DNA of 64,000 nt from Pollenia angustigena. Lineage: Eukaryota > Arthropoda > Insecta > Diptera > Polleniidae. Position numbers and translations under genes: made by a program. Each line of letters starts with the position of its first letter. Position 1 is the stretch's first letter. Below, one piece after another: positions 1 through 11,999 of this stretch. Location: the NCBI GenBank assembly GCA_930367215.1, contig OV884056.1, positions 196,705,310 through 196,769,309 of the forward strand. The letters run 5' to 3'. The notes under the pieces were generated by a model. It ran no database searches. It saw nothing but the letters and a program-made list of their open reading frames with translations, and was not told where the DNA came from.

Positions 1-258
1 TTTAAACAAGCTTTTTCGTTAAACACAAATTTATCTTTTTGTTTTATGTTTTTAAGAATTATAATTTTTTCATTAAATTCTTAATTAAAATAACTACAAA
101 TTTAATGTTAAAAACTTATGTTATGTTAACAATTTTTATTACTATTTTTAACTCTAAAAATTTTAAATTTCCTTCTTCATATTGCGTGGTGCTGAATTTT
201 GTCTTAAATTGTGAGTATGACAAGCCATTTTTGTAATCAATTTGATTCCAGAGAAGGT

Positions 259-2993
259 AACTTTTTCATGGTTAGAATATTGGCAAATCGTAACAACACA
301 TTTAGTATATTTCATATAAATGCGCAGAGTTTGTTACCTAAAATCGATGAGTTTCGTTATTTATTTGAAAGCTCTGACGTTGATGCCATATGTGTCTCGG
401 AGACATGGTTTAACAAGGAAATAAGTGATGGTGTACTTGGTGTGGAAGGCTATCGTCTCTTTAGATCTGACAGGTCAGGGAATGGAGGTGGTGTTGCTAT
501 ATACATCAAGAGCCATATTTCTAGTAAACTCGTGATGTGCTCTTGTGAAAGAAATCAAACTGAATATATTTTTATAGAATTGAATTGTCATCATAATAAA
601 ATGCTACTAGGATGCGTATACAGGCCAAATAAAAATATTAGATTAGACAATCTCACTGATAAATTAGAAATTCTGTCCGTTAGATTTTCTGACGTTATCA
701 TAGTAGGCGATTTTAATAGTAACATACTTGTTACAAATGAGCTAACTGAAAACATGTCAACTTTTGGTTTATCACCGGTTAATAATTCTAGGCCTACTCA
801 TTTTACAACCACTTCATCTACCCTGTTAGATTTATTTTTTTGTCAACCAAATACATAATGTAATGCATTATGAACAATTATCTGCAACGTCTTTTTCGAA
901 ACACGATGCCATTTTTATTTCTTATAATTTTATGACTGGAAAACCAGCTCAAAACTTTACATATCGTAATTTCAAAAATATCGATTACCAATGCCTATAT
1001 CATGACATTGAACAAACCAATTGGGATTTGGTATACCATATACATGGCGTAAATGAAAAACTAATGTTTTTGAATGACACCATTGTAAAGATATACAATG
1101 ACAGGGTACCTATATCAACAAAAAGATTACGGGAAGGCGTTAGACCATGGTTTACCAATGAGGTCAAAGCATTAATATTACAACGCGATCGAAGCTATAA
1201 TTTGTGGAAACGTTACAAAACTCTTGAATACTTTTCTGAATTTCGCAAGGCAAGAAAAGCTGTTGTTAAGAACTGCGTATTACAGTAACAAATTTAATTC
1301 CGCTACGGACAGTAAGAAAAAGTGGAAATGCATTAAGGAGATCGGAATTGGAAAAAGTCTCCGTAGACCGTTAGATGTTGATGTAAATCTTATCAACGAA
1401 AATTTTGTTAATATACCACAACCTAAAGCCAATGCTGACTTTTATAATGAAAATTCCAATATTCCTGGCTCCCTCATGCAATTTGATTTCCAAACTGTTC
1501 ATATTTTTGACGTTGTTGAAGCCTTTTATAAGATGAAATCCAACTCGATTGGTTTGGATGGCATAGATCCAAGATTTGTAAAGATTATCTTACCATGGAT
1601 AATTCAATACATTACACATATTTTTAACTGTATTATTATGACTGGTATATTTCCAAAATTATGGAAGCATGCCAAAATTGTCCCTGTCCCAAAACCTGGA
1701 AATGAATATCGTCCAATTGCTATTTTACCCTACTTTTCTAAGGTTTTTGAACGTCTCCTGCATACTAATATTTACACCTATGTAAATGAAAATAATCTGT
1801 TGACCAGTCGCCAATCTGGTTTCAGACCCCGACATAGCTGTATAACAGCACTTTCAGATGTAGTTGAAGACATCAGAGAAAACTTGGATGAAGGTAAACT
1901 TTCGTTTTTGGTGCTACTGGACCATTCTAAGGCATTTGACACTGTTCACCACTCAATTCTTAGCATGAAATTATTTAAGCAATTCGGGTTTTCTGTACAA
2001 GCTACAGGACTAATTCAGTCCTATCTTGCAGACAGAACTCAATCTGTCGTTAATAACGATCAAATATCACGTTCTTTGCCTGTCACCAGAGGAGTACCTC
2101 AAGGCTCCACCCTTGGACCTTTATTGTACTCTCTTTACGCAAATGATCTCCCACAACAACTTAGCTTTTCAAACATACAAATGTATGCTGACGATATTCA
2201 ATTATATCTCAGTAGTACCAAAGACTCAATTGTTTCTAAGGTAAACGAACTTAACTCTGATTTAGAAAAAATCTTTATCTGGGCTTCTGCTAATGGTTTA
2301 AAAATTAACCCAAATAAGTCAAATTTTCTTATAATTTGTAAAAATAGCATTAGACCGGAAGGTGAAATTGATATTTCTATTGGTGGCGCGAGAATCAAGC
2401 AGGTAAACACGGCAAGAAATTTAGGTGTGACGTTTAACTGGACCCTAACTTGGTCGGACCATATAAGTCAGGCCTGTGGTAGGGTATATAGTAAGCTTCG
2501 CAGTTTATGGGCCACTTAATATTTTACTCCCCTTAGTATAAGGACGCTGTTGGCTAAAACATATCTACTTCCCACATTGTCATATGGGTCCGAAATTTTT
2601 TCAGGCTGCTCTTCATGTGATATGCGCAAACTAAACACAACATACAATAATATCGTCCGCTATGTTTACGGTTTAAAAAAATTTGACAGGGTCACACCTT
2701 TTTCAAGACGTTTTATGCAATTGCCTTTTAATAAGTTTTTGAATATGAAATGCTTAATTTTCCTTCATAATATTATTGTGAAAAAAGAACCGGAATACTT
2801 ATATGATCGCCTGAAATTTGCAAGATCCCAAAGAGGCCGATACATTATTCAATTACGACATCGAAATCATGCGTCAGAATGCCAATTCTTTATCATGAGT
2901 ATACGTCTCTGGAATCAACTCCCTAATTATCTTCAAAGCACCGACAACGCAATAAAATTTAGGAAATTACTTAACGATTATTTAAATGACTAA
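259..2993 (+). pseudogene. LINE ORF2 (endonuclease + reverse transcriptase), frameshifted
   Basis: Endonuclease motifs are visible: HINAQS near 313, SETW (catalytic Glu) near 397, YRP near 619, GDFN near 706 and STLLD near 817. The catalytic SKHD block follows at about 896 in a different frame. The reverse transcriptase lies at about 1530-2330, with RPIAILPYFSKVFE, a GFRPRHS block, a GVPQGS block and YADD. A C-terminal domain runs to a stop at 2991-2993. The frame is broken by a shift near 858, another near 1265, and an in-frame TAA at 2517-2519. The frame after that stop is the same, so it is a simple nonsense mutation. Three lesions mean it no longer encodes an active polyprotein. A normal CR1-like ORF2 is about 900-1000 residues, so this copy is nearly complete from the endonuclease onward. 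Confidence 0.85.
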
Positions 2994-2995
2994 AA

Positions 2996-3165
2996 AATTT
3001 TTTTTATATGTATTATTATATTTTCGTTTATATTTTTATTTCTTTTTTATATTTTTATTTCTTTTTTTTTATATTTTTTATATTTTTATTTCTTTTTTTT
3101 ATATTTTTTATTTCTTTTTTTTATATTTTTTATTTCTTTTTTTATATTTTTCATTTATTTTTCTT
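2996..3165. repeat. T-rich tandem repeat in LINE 3' UTR
   Basis: Imperfect tandem units of about 18-20 bases (runs of T broken by ATATTTTTAT and TTTC) follow the LINE stop codon. Two overlapping Phe/Tyr-rich open frames here are only translations of this simple sequence. Confidence 0.8.
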
Positions 3166-3439
3166 TTACAACTCTGTTAATATTACAACTTCATTCACCT
3201 TGTGATTAGTTATGTCAATTTAATTTATATAATTTGTTAATTAATTTAATTTTGTTAATCAATACTGTCCACTATTGCATTTTTCATTTTAAATAATTTT
3301 GACTTTTCTGATTCTAATACTGTAATTAATAAGATATATGTCTTGTTGTATTAGAAAATCAATCATAATAAATAAATTAAATTAAATTAAATACGAGAAG
3401 TAAAGAGCGGAAGAAAAGAGGAAGTAGTGGAAGATAAAA

Positions 3440-3760
3440 AATCGGACTGCACAATCCAACAACAACCCTACTAAACAGAAAACTGCCTTACATGTGCCCA
3501 GTGCCCAGTCTTCAGCCTCTCAGCCAGGTCATTCCCATTACAAATCAGATTCTAGAGCCCGCATCTCGAGACATCTCCTAATTTGCGCAGGAATCTGCTT
3601 CCCAGCCACCTCAGCCTGCTGATCTGTAGTCTAGGACAGTGGCACAGAAAGTGCTTACTGTCTCCAACTCCTCTGGGTCCTCTTGCCCAGCAGCGCATCT
3701 GAATTTTAACTGCTTAGAACCGGCCACAGCGTGCGCGACACCCGTCAGTCCGTTCGGATC
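3440..3760 (-). pseudogene. Remnant of R1/Jockey-type LINE ORF2 C-terminus
   Basis: This block is clearly more GC-rich than its surroundings. Read on the minus strand it gives RCAAGQEDPEELETV in one frame and then, after a shift, KHFLCHCPRLQ with SRLRWLGSRFLRKLGDVS. A Cys...Cys...His...Cys arrangement followed by 'CP.L...RLR.LG..FL' is typical of the post-RNase H end of R1/I/Jockey ORF2 proteins. The fragment is frameshifted and short. It is unrelated to the plus-strand LINE to its left. Family assignment is by motif memory only. Confidence 0.5.
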
Positions 3761-4500
3761 CGCTACGCCCAGTTAGTCCCATTTAGCGCCCATTCCCTTA
3801 TTCTTCCAAAGTATAATCACATTTGAAGCCTGACCGCCTGCAAACTATCAGGACCCTCCATTTCCGAGTCTAGTAGCAGTGACCCATATTCACCAGCTCT
3901 ATCATCACTAGATTCTCCATCATCACCAACTTCATCACCGACATCGCAAGCTCTTGAAAAAGATATTATGTAGCAGAACCCGTAAAAAATTAAATATCTG
4001 ACAAAACTATTCGCTGGGTTGATTAAGGATCAAAAGGACGATGCAGGGTATGTCACACAGGCTTTTCAAGTTCGAAGTGCAGAAATGAAGAAATTTTGTA
4101 TTATATCTTACCTAAAATATAAAAAAAATTGCAATATATAAATTATCAAACATCTTCAACATGCGTTTAAAGTTTACACAGAACTGCCCAATGTTGCCTA
4201 TAGGCAACATCTTATATATCCTTAACCAGGATAGGTAGAACTTTAATTTTTTTTTTTTATTTCATATCTAGGCAAAAACGAACTTAACTAACTTAAAGAA
4301 AAAATTTTTGAACCGCTCGAAAAAATTCGGGGATGAAAGGGTTAAGTAAAAAAATAATGACTTACTTTTAAATGCGTTCAACTTGGGACATGCTTTGTAA
4401 ATTTCTTTGGTTCTTTCAGTAGAATTGTAAATAGTGCCTTCATGTTTTTCTGATTACTCAACACATCATTTTGTAGGCGAAGTTTTTACTGGGGTCTTTA

Positions 4501-5430
4501 ATAAAAGTTGATTTTTTAGCTATTATCTTTTTGGCAACACTGGTTTAAACAGCTGACGCACGTTTCGTGTTTTGTTTCACTGTCAAACATCTTCAGTTTG
4601 GTCTATAATTTAACCATGAATCGTCTTACCATCGAATAACGCTTGCAAATTATTGAATTTTATTATCAAAATGCGTGCTCTGTTAAGAAAGTTCATCACG
4701 CGCTTCTTGTGTTCAGCGACGAAGCTCTTTTTTTGGCTCAATGGGTACGTTAATAAGCAGAATTGTCGATTTTGGAGTGAAGATCAGCCAGTAGCATTGC
4801 AAGAGCTACCAATGCATTCAGAAAAAGTCACAGTTTGGTGCGGTTTATGGGCTGGTGTCATCATTGGACCGTACTTATTCAAAGATGATGCGAATCGTAA
4901 CGTAACTGTGAATGGTGAGCGCTACCGTGATATGGTATCGACTTTTTTTGCCCAAAATGCAAGAGCTTGACTTGCATGACATGTGGTTTAATCAAGACGG
5001 TGCCACATGCCACACAGCACGCTTAACAATGGACTTATTGAGAGGCGAGTTCGGTGAACATTTTATTTCACGTTCGGGACCGGTCAATTGGCCGCCTAGA
5101 TCGTACGATTTAACGCCTTTAGACTATTTTTTGTGGGGCTTTGTTAAAGCTCATGTCTATACACACATGCCCGCTTCAATTGACGCATTGGAAGACAACC
5201 TTGAAGCATTTATTCCTGATATACCGGCCGAAATATTGGAAAGAGTATGCCAAAATTGGACTAAGCGGATGGACCATTTGAGGCGCAGTCAGGGTCAACA
5301 TTTGCATGAAATAATCCTCAAACATTAAATTATATGGACCGTACTTTCGATTCAAATAAAGATTTCATGCATTTTTCTGAATTTTATGTGTTTTTTTAAA
5401 ATTTCCTATAGCTCTTAAAAAATCACCCGA
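4501..5430 (+). mobile_element. rosa-like mariner (DD41D), internally deleted
   Basis: The right end, read inward, is GGGTGATTTTTTAAGAGC, ending at about 5430. The left end near 4507 has a decayed match, GTTGATTTTTTAGCTAT. These are typical mariner-type inverted ends. TA lies outside both ends (4499-4500 and 5431-5432). Between them is a broken transposase. At about 930 bp it is shorter than a normal 1.2-1.3 kb mariner because part of the transposase gene is missing. Confidence 0.75.
4616..5328 (+). pseudogene. Mariner transposase (DD41D type), deleted and frameshifted
   Basis: The ATG at 4616 begins MNRLTIE, followed at once by a stop. The N-terminal helix-turn-helix start (RLQIIEFYYQNACSVKKVH) is then visible. 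It jumps directly into the catalytic part (FWLNGYVNKQNCRFW, then VTVWCGLWAG), so roughly the middle third of the gene has been deleted. A frameshift near 4960 separates the next part. There the motifs WFNQDGATCHTA and PPRSYDLTPLDYFLWG hold the second and third catalytic Asp with 41 residues between them. That DD41D spacing is diagnostic of rosa-like elements. The first Asp of the triad is replaced by Asn (LNGYVN). The C-terminus to the stop at 5326-5328 is intact. It cannot encode an active enzyme. Confidence 0.8.
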
Positions 5431-5431
5431 T

Positions 5432-6282
5432 ACAACAGTCTAAGCATCTTGTATTAGAAAAAACTATTAACTACACTGGTCCAAATTTTTTAAAGGTTCA
5501 ATTTAAAATTGGGAATCCTTTTTTATGATATTTAACCAAACTATTAAAAATATTTATACCAAACTCGAACGCCATTTACAAAAAACTCAAAAATATAATT
5601 GTTATAAAAACCCCAAATACATTTTCCGTTTATAGCAGCATTTAACAACAGGTATTTTCTTTCTTAATAATAAATTATTACATACCTTTTAAAACCAAAT
5701 ATCAAAAAAAAAAAAAAAAAATTTAGAAAAGAAAGTAAAAAACGAGCAAAAACACTTTCAGAAATTAAGTATAAAAACAATGTAAAAAAATTAAAGTGAA
5801 TTGCTTGTAAATTAAAAGTATTTTAAGCAGAAGAAAAAATCTACAGAAAAATAATCTCAAACATTTGAAACAAGAGGAAAGGGAATAAATACAACACCCA
5901 CCCAGTTAAACACACTAATACAGATACATAAGCACTAACACGTATACAACACATACTTATAATAAAATGCAAGAGCTAAAGAACAACAAAACCGTAAAAG
6001 CATTTTAATCAAACAGAGAGAACAGGAGATTAAAAATGTGGCAACTCCTAAGTGACACCTTTTGAACTTTTAGGAGCAAGTGATAGGGGAAACACGAAAT
6101 GTTTATACACAAGCACTGGCATGTAAAAAAAACGCATACATTGATATGTTTTGGTACAAATAAGTTACATTTGATAAATGAACTTATGTTTGTATTATTA
6201 AGGACTGATATTATTTGAAAGTGTAATTTTTTTAACGAAACTTTGTCGTTATCTTCGTCTGTTAATGCACTCGAGGAATTAG
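5432..6282. other. AT-rich intergenic stretch, nothing recognised
   Basis: Contains A-rich runs (for example 5704-5720) but no motif, repeat end or coding pattern that I can support. Confidence 0.5.
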
Positions 6283-7105
6283 TTACACTATGTGACAATT
6301 TTTTGACCAAATAAATTTGACGCCTAATCTTTATGTAAACTTTTCCGCTGAATCCGAATATGAAGTCAGAATTGTCAAAAGTAGAACAGATTTTGAGATA
6401 TTCCAATGTAACCGTTATTTGTGTTTTTAAAAAGGATGCTGTGACTGAAATGCAAATATCCAAAAAATAAAATTTTAGCCTATTTCAATACGAACATTTT
6501 GTGCCCAATAGGATCGGTGCAAAAATGACAAAGTTACAGAAGATTAATTGAATTAACCCACAACAAATAAATATAAAAAGCTAAATTTTTAGTAAAAATA
6601 AATATTAAAAATTGCTTAAAACTATTGAATTTCTATGTGGGCTAATTTACTAAATCTTCTGTAGCTTTGTCATTTTTGTACCAATCTATATCTTGTTGGG
6701 CGCAAAATGTTCATATTAAAATAATCTAATGTCGCATTCAATAAAAAATTATGATTTTTAAATCATTGGTTTAAAAAAAATAACTTGAAAAGAGCAAAAT
6801 TGAACAAAATCATAAAATTTTCAATGAAGCTTGAACTTTTGTCCCCTGTAACTCTGCATTTCTTGACCAATCTTCACAAGCAATCCATGGTTATTTTAGA
6901 AATTTTATAACCTTTCACTAGAAAGAAAGAATTACATAATCCGTTTAATATTTTTTAAGATATTTGCATTTCAGTCACATCATCTTTTTTAACAACACAA
7001 ATAACGGTTCTACTTTTGACAATTCTGACTTCATATTCGGATTCAGCGGAAAATTTTACATAAAGATTATCTGTCAGATTCATTTGGTCACGACTGTGTA
7101 ACAAT
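6283..7105. repeat. Large imperfect palindrome (inverted repeat, two arms)
   Basis: The left arm (about 6283-6600) and right arm (about 6630-7105) are reverse complements over several long blocks. The block at 6329-6388 (including CCGAATATGAAGTCAGAATT) pairs with 7009-7071. The block at 6511-6545 (AAAAATGACAAAGTTACAGA) pairs with 6652-6686. The right arm holds about 200 bases of extra sequence (about 6730-6960) that the left lacks. This suits a palindromic or foldback DNA element, or a head-to-head pair of one element. The minus-strand open frame across the left arm (6005-6463) has no recognisable domain. Confidence 0.8.
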
Positions 7106-7649
7106 TCAAAATATTCTATTCTTCAGTAAAACAGTTTTTTCAAGTTTTTGAACAAAATTATCATTCTAACCCAATTCTGATATTCTTAAAAACATGATCT
7201 CAACCTTATTATAAAAACCTATGCAACACAGCAGTGCCAATGGCTTTTGGTGTTTTCTTTTCTAAAAACTATAATAAATAATATATAAACATTATAATAG
7301 TGTAATATATTTATCAGGTTACACGCACCCTTACGAAGTGATACATTTTTCTAAATTACAATGGAACAAAACAATATCTACGTTTTACACTCAACACTAA
7401 TGTGTATTTAGTGTGTTGAATATTGAATGCAAAGTTTGAACTAATAAGCGATATTCACCACAGTTGTAGCGATTTACAACATTAAATTTTCTTTGTATTC
7501 CAATAAGCGTTAACAACACTGATTTTCAATTATGTTGTTAAAAATTTTGCGCAAAAAAAAAAAATAATAATTATTAAATAAAAGTAAAACAGGCATAAAA
7601 AAAACAAAAAGTTTTTATATCCATTACGATATAACCAAAAATCAGAATA

Positions 7650-7765
7650 CAGTAGAATCTCACAAATTCAAACCGTCACAAATTCGAACCGCCCAGAAAT
7701 TAGAACCGGCCATTTCAATGTATTAGACGCTCTAAAATTAGAACATGTGGTTCTTATTTCTGGAA
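7650..7765 (+). mobile_element. pogo/Tigger-like MITE, one end only
   Basis: Begins CAGTAGAATCTCACAAATTC directly after a TA. This resembles the ends of the complete element at 17695-18188 and pogo/Tigger ends in general. It keeps a row of 'AATT(C/A)GAACC' blocks. The right end is missing; a different repeat begins by about 7795. Confidence 0.55.
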
Positions 7766-7794
7766 GTTTTGTTTTTTTTGTTTTTATTTCTACT

Positions 7795-8062
7795 AGGAAT
7801 TACCCACACCACAATAGTGGAGAGGGTATTATGCATTTGTGCTGATGTGTGTAACGCCTTAAAATAGTGGTCCTAGACCCACCTTAAAGTATACCGATCT
7901 ATTTAGAATCACTTTCTGAGTCGAACTAACGATGTCCGTCCGGGTGGCTGGCTGGCTGGCTTGTTGGCTGTCCATGTAACCTTGTGCGCAAAGTACAGGT
8001 CGCAATTTTGGAGATGATTTGATAAAATTTGGATCATAGGTTCTTATTGGCACAAGAACCAA
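7795..8062 (+). repeat. Dispersed dipteran repeat (DINE-1/helentron-like, tentative)
   Basis: The order CCACAATAGTGGAGAGGGTA, GTGCTGATGTGTGTAACGCC, TAAAGTATACCGATC, GTCCGTCCGG plus GGCTGGCTGGC, and TGCGCAAAGTACAG recurs, reverse-complemented, at about 51640-51875. The layout is familiar from short interspersed elements of flies usually assigned to DINE-1/helentrons; that assignment is from memory. Confidence 0.55.
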
Positions 8063-8081
8063 GCCTAAATGGGCCGAATCG

Positions 8082-8445
8082 TAGGACCACGAGGGAAGAT
8101 AGGGGGAAATTTCTTCCTCTCAGAAACTATCACACCGATTTTAATGAAATTTAAAACATAGATAGAACCATATCTATATGGACACAAAATGTATAAATTT
8201 AAAAAAAAAATCGGACCAAGAGGGGAGATAGGGGCAATTTCTGCCTCTCAAACCGATTTTAATGAAATTTAAAATATAGATAGATCCATATTTATAGTGA
8301 CACATTAGCTACACAGTTTTTAAAAAATAGGACCACAAGGGGAGGCAGGGGGCAATTTCTGCCTCTCACAAACTTTCAAACCGATTTTCATGAAATTTAT
8401 AAACATAGATAAATCCATATTTACATGGACAAGAAATGGAACAAA
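8082..8445 (+). repeat. Three imperfect tandem units of about 120 bp
   Basis: Each unit runs: (GG)ACCA(C/A)(G/A)AGGG(G)A, AGATAGGGGGAAATTTCT or variant, (C)CTCTCA, ACCGATTTTAATGAAATTT, ACATAGATAGA, CCATAT and TATGGACA. The units differ by small indels. They lie straight after the DINE-like repeat and may be its variable tandem part. Confidence 0.7.
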
Positions 8446-10382
8446 TATTCCATTTTTTTTTGCAACATATTGAGAAAGGAAAACGACAACTTCTTACATT
8501 TTTTGCATTTATTTTTAGAATAGAACAAAAACCTGCGCGAATTGTAGCATACATGGAACATTATTGTCAGAAAAGAAAACACCATTAATTATGGCAAATT
8601 TTTTATGCTTTTTGCATGAACAATAAATATGCTTTTGGATATTTTCTAAAATTTTTCAAAAAAATACATATTTTTATATATTTGGCATTTATTTACATAT
8701 TACGCAGACGTTTTTAACAAAATAATTGCCTTTTGAGTTAATCTGTTACAATAACAAAATTAAACAATAGGACAATCTTTCTAAAACCTGACCTTATAGT
8801 AATTAATTCGTTGCATATACATAGTAAATTATTGCCCGATTATAAAAAATTTCCATGGTGTTATTTCTAGCCATAAAAGGCTAAATCACGTAATGGTTGG
8901 GTTAAAACCCAAAAAAGGACTAAGAAATCTTTAAACTATCAAATTAGAGGTTTGGAGTTTTTGGTGTAACCAAGAGAAAAGTTCGGCCTGTTGACGCAGG
9001 TCCCTGCGTGCTGTTGTTATTGTTAAGCTAGAAATCAGTTCTTATGTTAATCTAGATCACATATCGCTCATTTGCTTAAACATCGTCGAAACTTAAAAAT
9101 ATTTATTTCGCATAAAACGACAAGCTCATATTAACGAATTTATCGTATTAGTATACATTTTTTTTTCACAAGCTCGTAGTTTCATCGTATTGGTTGTATA
9201 ATCGCCTAATTATACAATATTTGGGGTATTCACAAGGTGTGCTATCATGTTGTATTGTAATAATGTTCTTACATTTTACAATAGTTTTAACATATTGTTG
9301 TTGCTTTGTTAACAAAAAGTGTCTTAAATTAATAAAACTATGCTTGCTATGTTACTTGCGGCGTCAAATAAGATCGGCTGAGGACTCTGATGTTTGGTAA
9401 ATAAACAAAATAAAATTTATTTGTGGTTTGCGTCTAAAAAATGGAAAATAGCCAGGAAAGATCTATTTTAATATATCCATGAATTGATTAGAATTAAAAA
9501 AATATTTTGATTTTAGGTAAATATTTATTTTTTTATATTTGTTTTAAATCAAAATAGCACATTAAATTATGATTGGTTATTCACAACAGTCGTATTTTTT
9601 CATGCTATTATTTTAAGATATATGACTTTATGACACCATGTGAGTCCCCCAATTGTATATTTGATGTTAGTTATTTTCATGCAAAAGTGTTGGTTTTTAT
9701 GTGGTTTGAAAAATGTGCTTTTGATGCTACCCTGGAAATATTCGATTTGATTGGTGTACATATTCGTAAAAATTTTATTTATTTATTTATGTTTATGTTT
9801 GATTTATTTCGAATTATTTTTTAAACGATTTTAATTAAAATTTATTACCATCAAATTAAAACTCCCATACCTGTTTCATGGTATCGAATAATGTGAATTT
9901 CAACTTTTATTAAAGAATAAGAAAACAAAAAACGTACATATTTGTTTTAAAACGATAAGCCATACGACAGAGCTTGTGAATTGGAGAAATATTTTTATAA
10001 AAAATATTTACAATATCTTCATAATAATAATTTGCGATTTTTGACTTGTTATATTGTTGCTGCAAATGAGCGATATCTAAATTAGCAAATTCAGATACTT
10101 CTGCATTCCTAATAGAGGGCATCTTACATTCGCACGGTCTTTCAAATTAGTTTTTTAGTGCTCCGTTTTGACTAGTCCCAGTTCTTATAAAATGTAGAAG
10201 AAACTTCGTTATGAAATTTCTTTTACGCGTCAAGTATTAGATTTTTATACGATTGGAGTAGTTTTATGTAAAGGCAACTAAAGAAGTTGAGGAGTACTGG
10301 CTCCAAGCAAGTGAAATATTTTTACACTTTTTGTTTATTTATTTATTTGTTTTTATTTTTTTGTTAAAAAAAAAACTTTCGA
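8446..10382. other. AT-rich intergenic stretch
   Basis: No element ends, repeats or supported genes seen. The short open frames here (9194-9400, 9573-9824 and 9910-10122) are Phe/Leu/Ile-rich and show no motif. Confidence 0.5.
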
Positions 10383-10574
10383 ATGAAGGGGGCTGGTGGA
10401 TTTTTTAATTTTTTAGTAGTGATAATTCTCGCCTATTTAGCAAGAAATAATTTTGCAAACAGGATAAATGTAATTGCGCATGAATTTCAACGCATTTTTC
10501 TACATGATGAAATTGTGATTGCGATGCTGGTATTTTTTGTTTGTATCGCAGTTTTTTGTTTCATACCATACTAG
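10383..10574 (+). CDS. Possible small membrane-protein ORF (63 aa), unproven
   Basis: An ATG-started frame encodes a Gly-rich start (MKGAGG), a first hydrophobic segment (about residues 7-20), a polar middle with RNN, RINVIAHEFQR and HDE, then a second hydrophobic segment (about residues 44-60) ending FIPY before TAG. The charged middle between two membrane-length segments is less repetitive than neighbouring chance frames. I recognise no family, see no splice or promoter context, and chance is likely in DNA this AT-rich. Listed only as a candidate. Confidence 0.15.
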   Translation: MKGAGGFFNFLVVIILAYLARNNFANRINVIAHEFQRIFLHDEIVIAMLVFFVCIAVFCFIPY

Positions 10575-11999
10575 TTCGTTCACTTTTTTTTGTCAATTCA
10601 AACAAAAGAACGAAATTTTTTTTAGTTTCAAAATCAAAGTAAATTCTCAAAAAAAAAAAACAAAAAATAAAAAAATAGAATAATATGAAGATATTCCGAC
10701 GGTACGGTGTACGTAGAAATGAAAATTAAATACATTTAACAGCTTTTGCTGTAAAAACAAATGGGTGTTAAAAATTCGGGTGCTAAAATTCTCCTTTTGT
10801 TTCTAAACAAGAGATTGGTCAACTTTATTATAAGCCACGCCCTTTTTTGTTTTTTTTTTTCGTTGTTCAGAATTGTTCTCATATTTTCATGATGTTGCAG
10901 CAAATTTTGTTTTAAACTCATTTATTCGATTTAGTTTTTTGTGTTGGCTGTAAATTGTTTCAAAAATGTCTGCTCTCCCCTTAAGTTTTCTGCGAAACAC
11001 TTAAACAATTATTTTCTTTTATGCAGGTTTGTTACATTGTGTAGCAAAGAAATAAAAAGCGAAAGCATTTAAATATTTTATTGTCTCTGGAAATTGTTGG
11101 TAGGGATTGTGTTGTTTCAACCATTAACTGTTGTTTGCTGTGGCACACACTTCGCTCACTTTTCCTCTTTAGTGCGCAATTGTTGATTTCTGCACACAAC
11201 ATTTCTTGCACGAATGTATGTCTCTGCTGTGTACAGCACGGCGGCTAAACGAGGAATCATGAAGAAAATCTTAAATGGGTTTTAGTATAAAAATGGCCGT
11301 TTTCAACCCTTAAATTTTAACGGAATTGAGTTGAGTTTGCTTTTTTTAAGGCATTGAGTTTAGTTATTTCATTTTCCTATTGTTCCCTGTTGGTTTATTT
11401 TAAATTGCTCAATGTCTAAATTATTACACGTGCTGTAAAGCGAATTTATTTCGCCTAAAATGGTCAACAGTTTTTTTTTTTTTTTGGTAAAACCTCAAAA
11501 GAAAATTGATACAAAATTGGGTATATTTTCAGGCAATTAAGGTTTGAACGAAGCGTTTGAATTACTTAATTCAACAATAAAAGTTTTAAATATTGAAATT
11601 TAATTCAGTGATTTGACAGCCAGGAAAAAAGAGTAACTTATGGCGAACATTGGTATAATAAAGAAATTCTTGAGAGCATATGCATGAAGTAATTATATAG
11701 GTGCAATTAAGCGGTTCTAAAACTAGTGATAACAATTTAGTTTTGTGGCAATTTCAGTACATGTTAAAAAATAGAATTTTGCTAGGCCCCTTTTTCATCT
11801 TAATTCTCCGCCCACAGACACACAGAAAAATTCAGCTACGTAAGGTTTTAGCCTAGGTATTTTACCATATGCATGCTAATTTTCCGCTTTCTCGCCCATC
11901 AGTGGGCTTTAAAAGACTCTGAATTGACAAAAAAGGAGGGAAACACAAACAAATCTGAAGCTTTTTATCTAGTCTGACTACCAGGAATAATATGAGATA
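10575..11999. other. AT-rich intergenic stretch
   Basis: Poly-A and poly-T runs (for example 10650-10663 and 11471-11485). No gene or complete element recognised. Confidence 0.5.

Larger units (their letters stand above)
211..3391 (+). mobile_element. CR1/L2-type non-LTR retrotransposon (LINE), degenerate copy
   Basis: The stretch encodes, in order, an APE-type endonuclease, a reverse transcriptase and a C-terminal region, followed by a T-rich 3' UTR and a short tandem tail of AAATT-type units at about 3368-3391. The tail replaces a plain poly-A and marks the 3' end of the insertion. The wording of the RT palm (YADD at 2183-2194; a 'LDHSKAFDTVHH'-like block upstream) resembles the CR1/L2 group more than Jockey; this is a judgement from memory. 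An ORF1 (gag-like) protein is not seen, so the left part may be truncated or lie outside the window. No target-site duplication was found. Confidence 0.85.

Noticed and set aside
2986..3205. Phe/Tyr-rich plus-strand frames
   Set aside because: Simple T-rich tandem repeat in the LINE 3' UTR.
6005..6463. 152-codon minus-strand frame
   Set aside because: Overlaps the left arm of a palindrome; no domain, composition typical of chance AT-rich frames.
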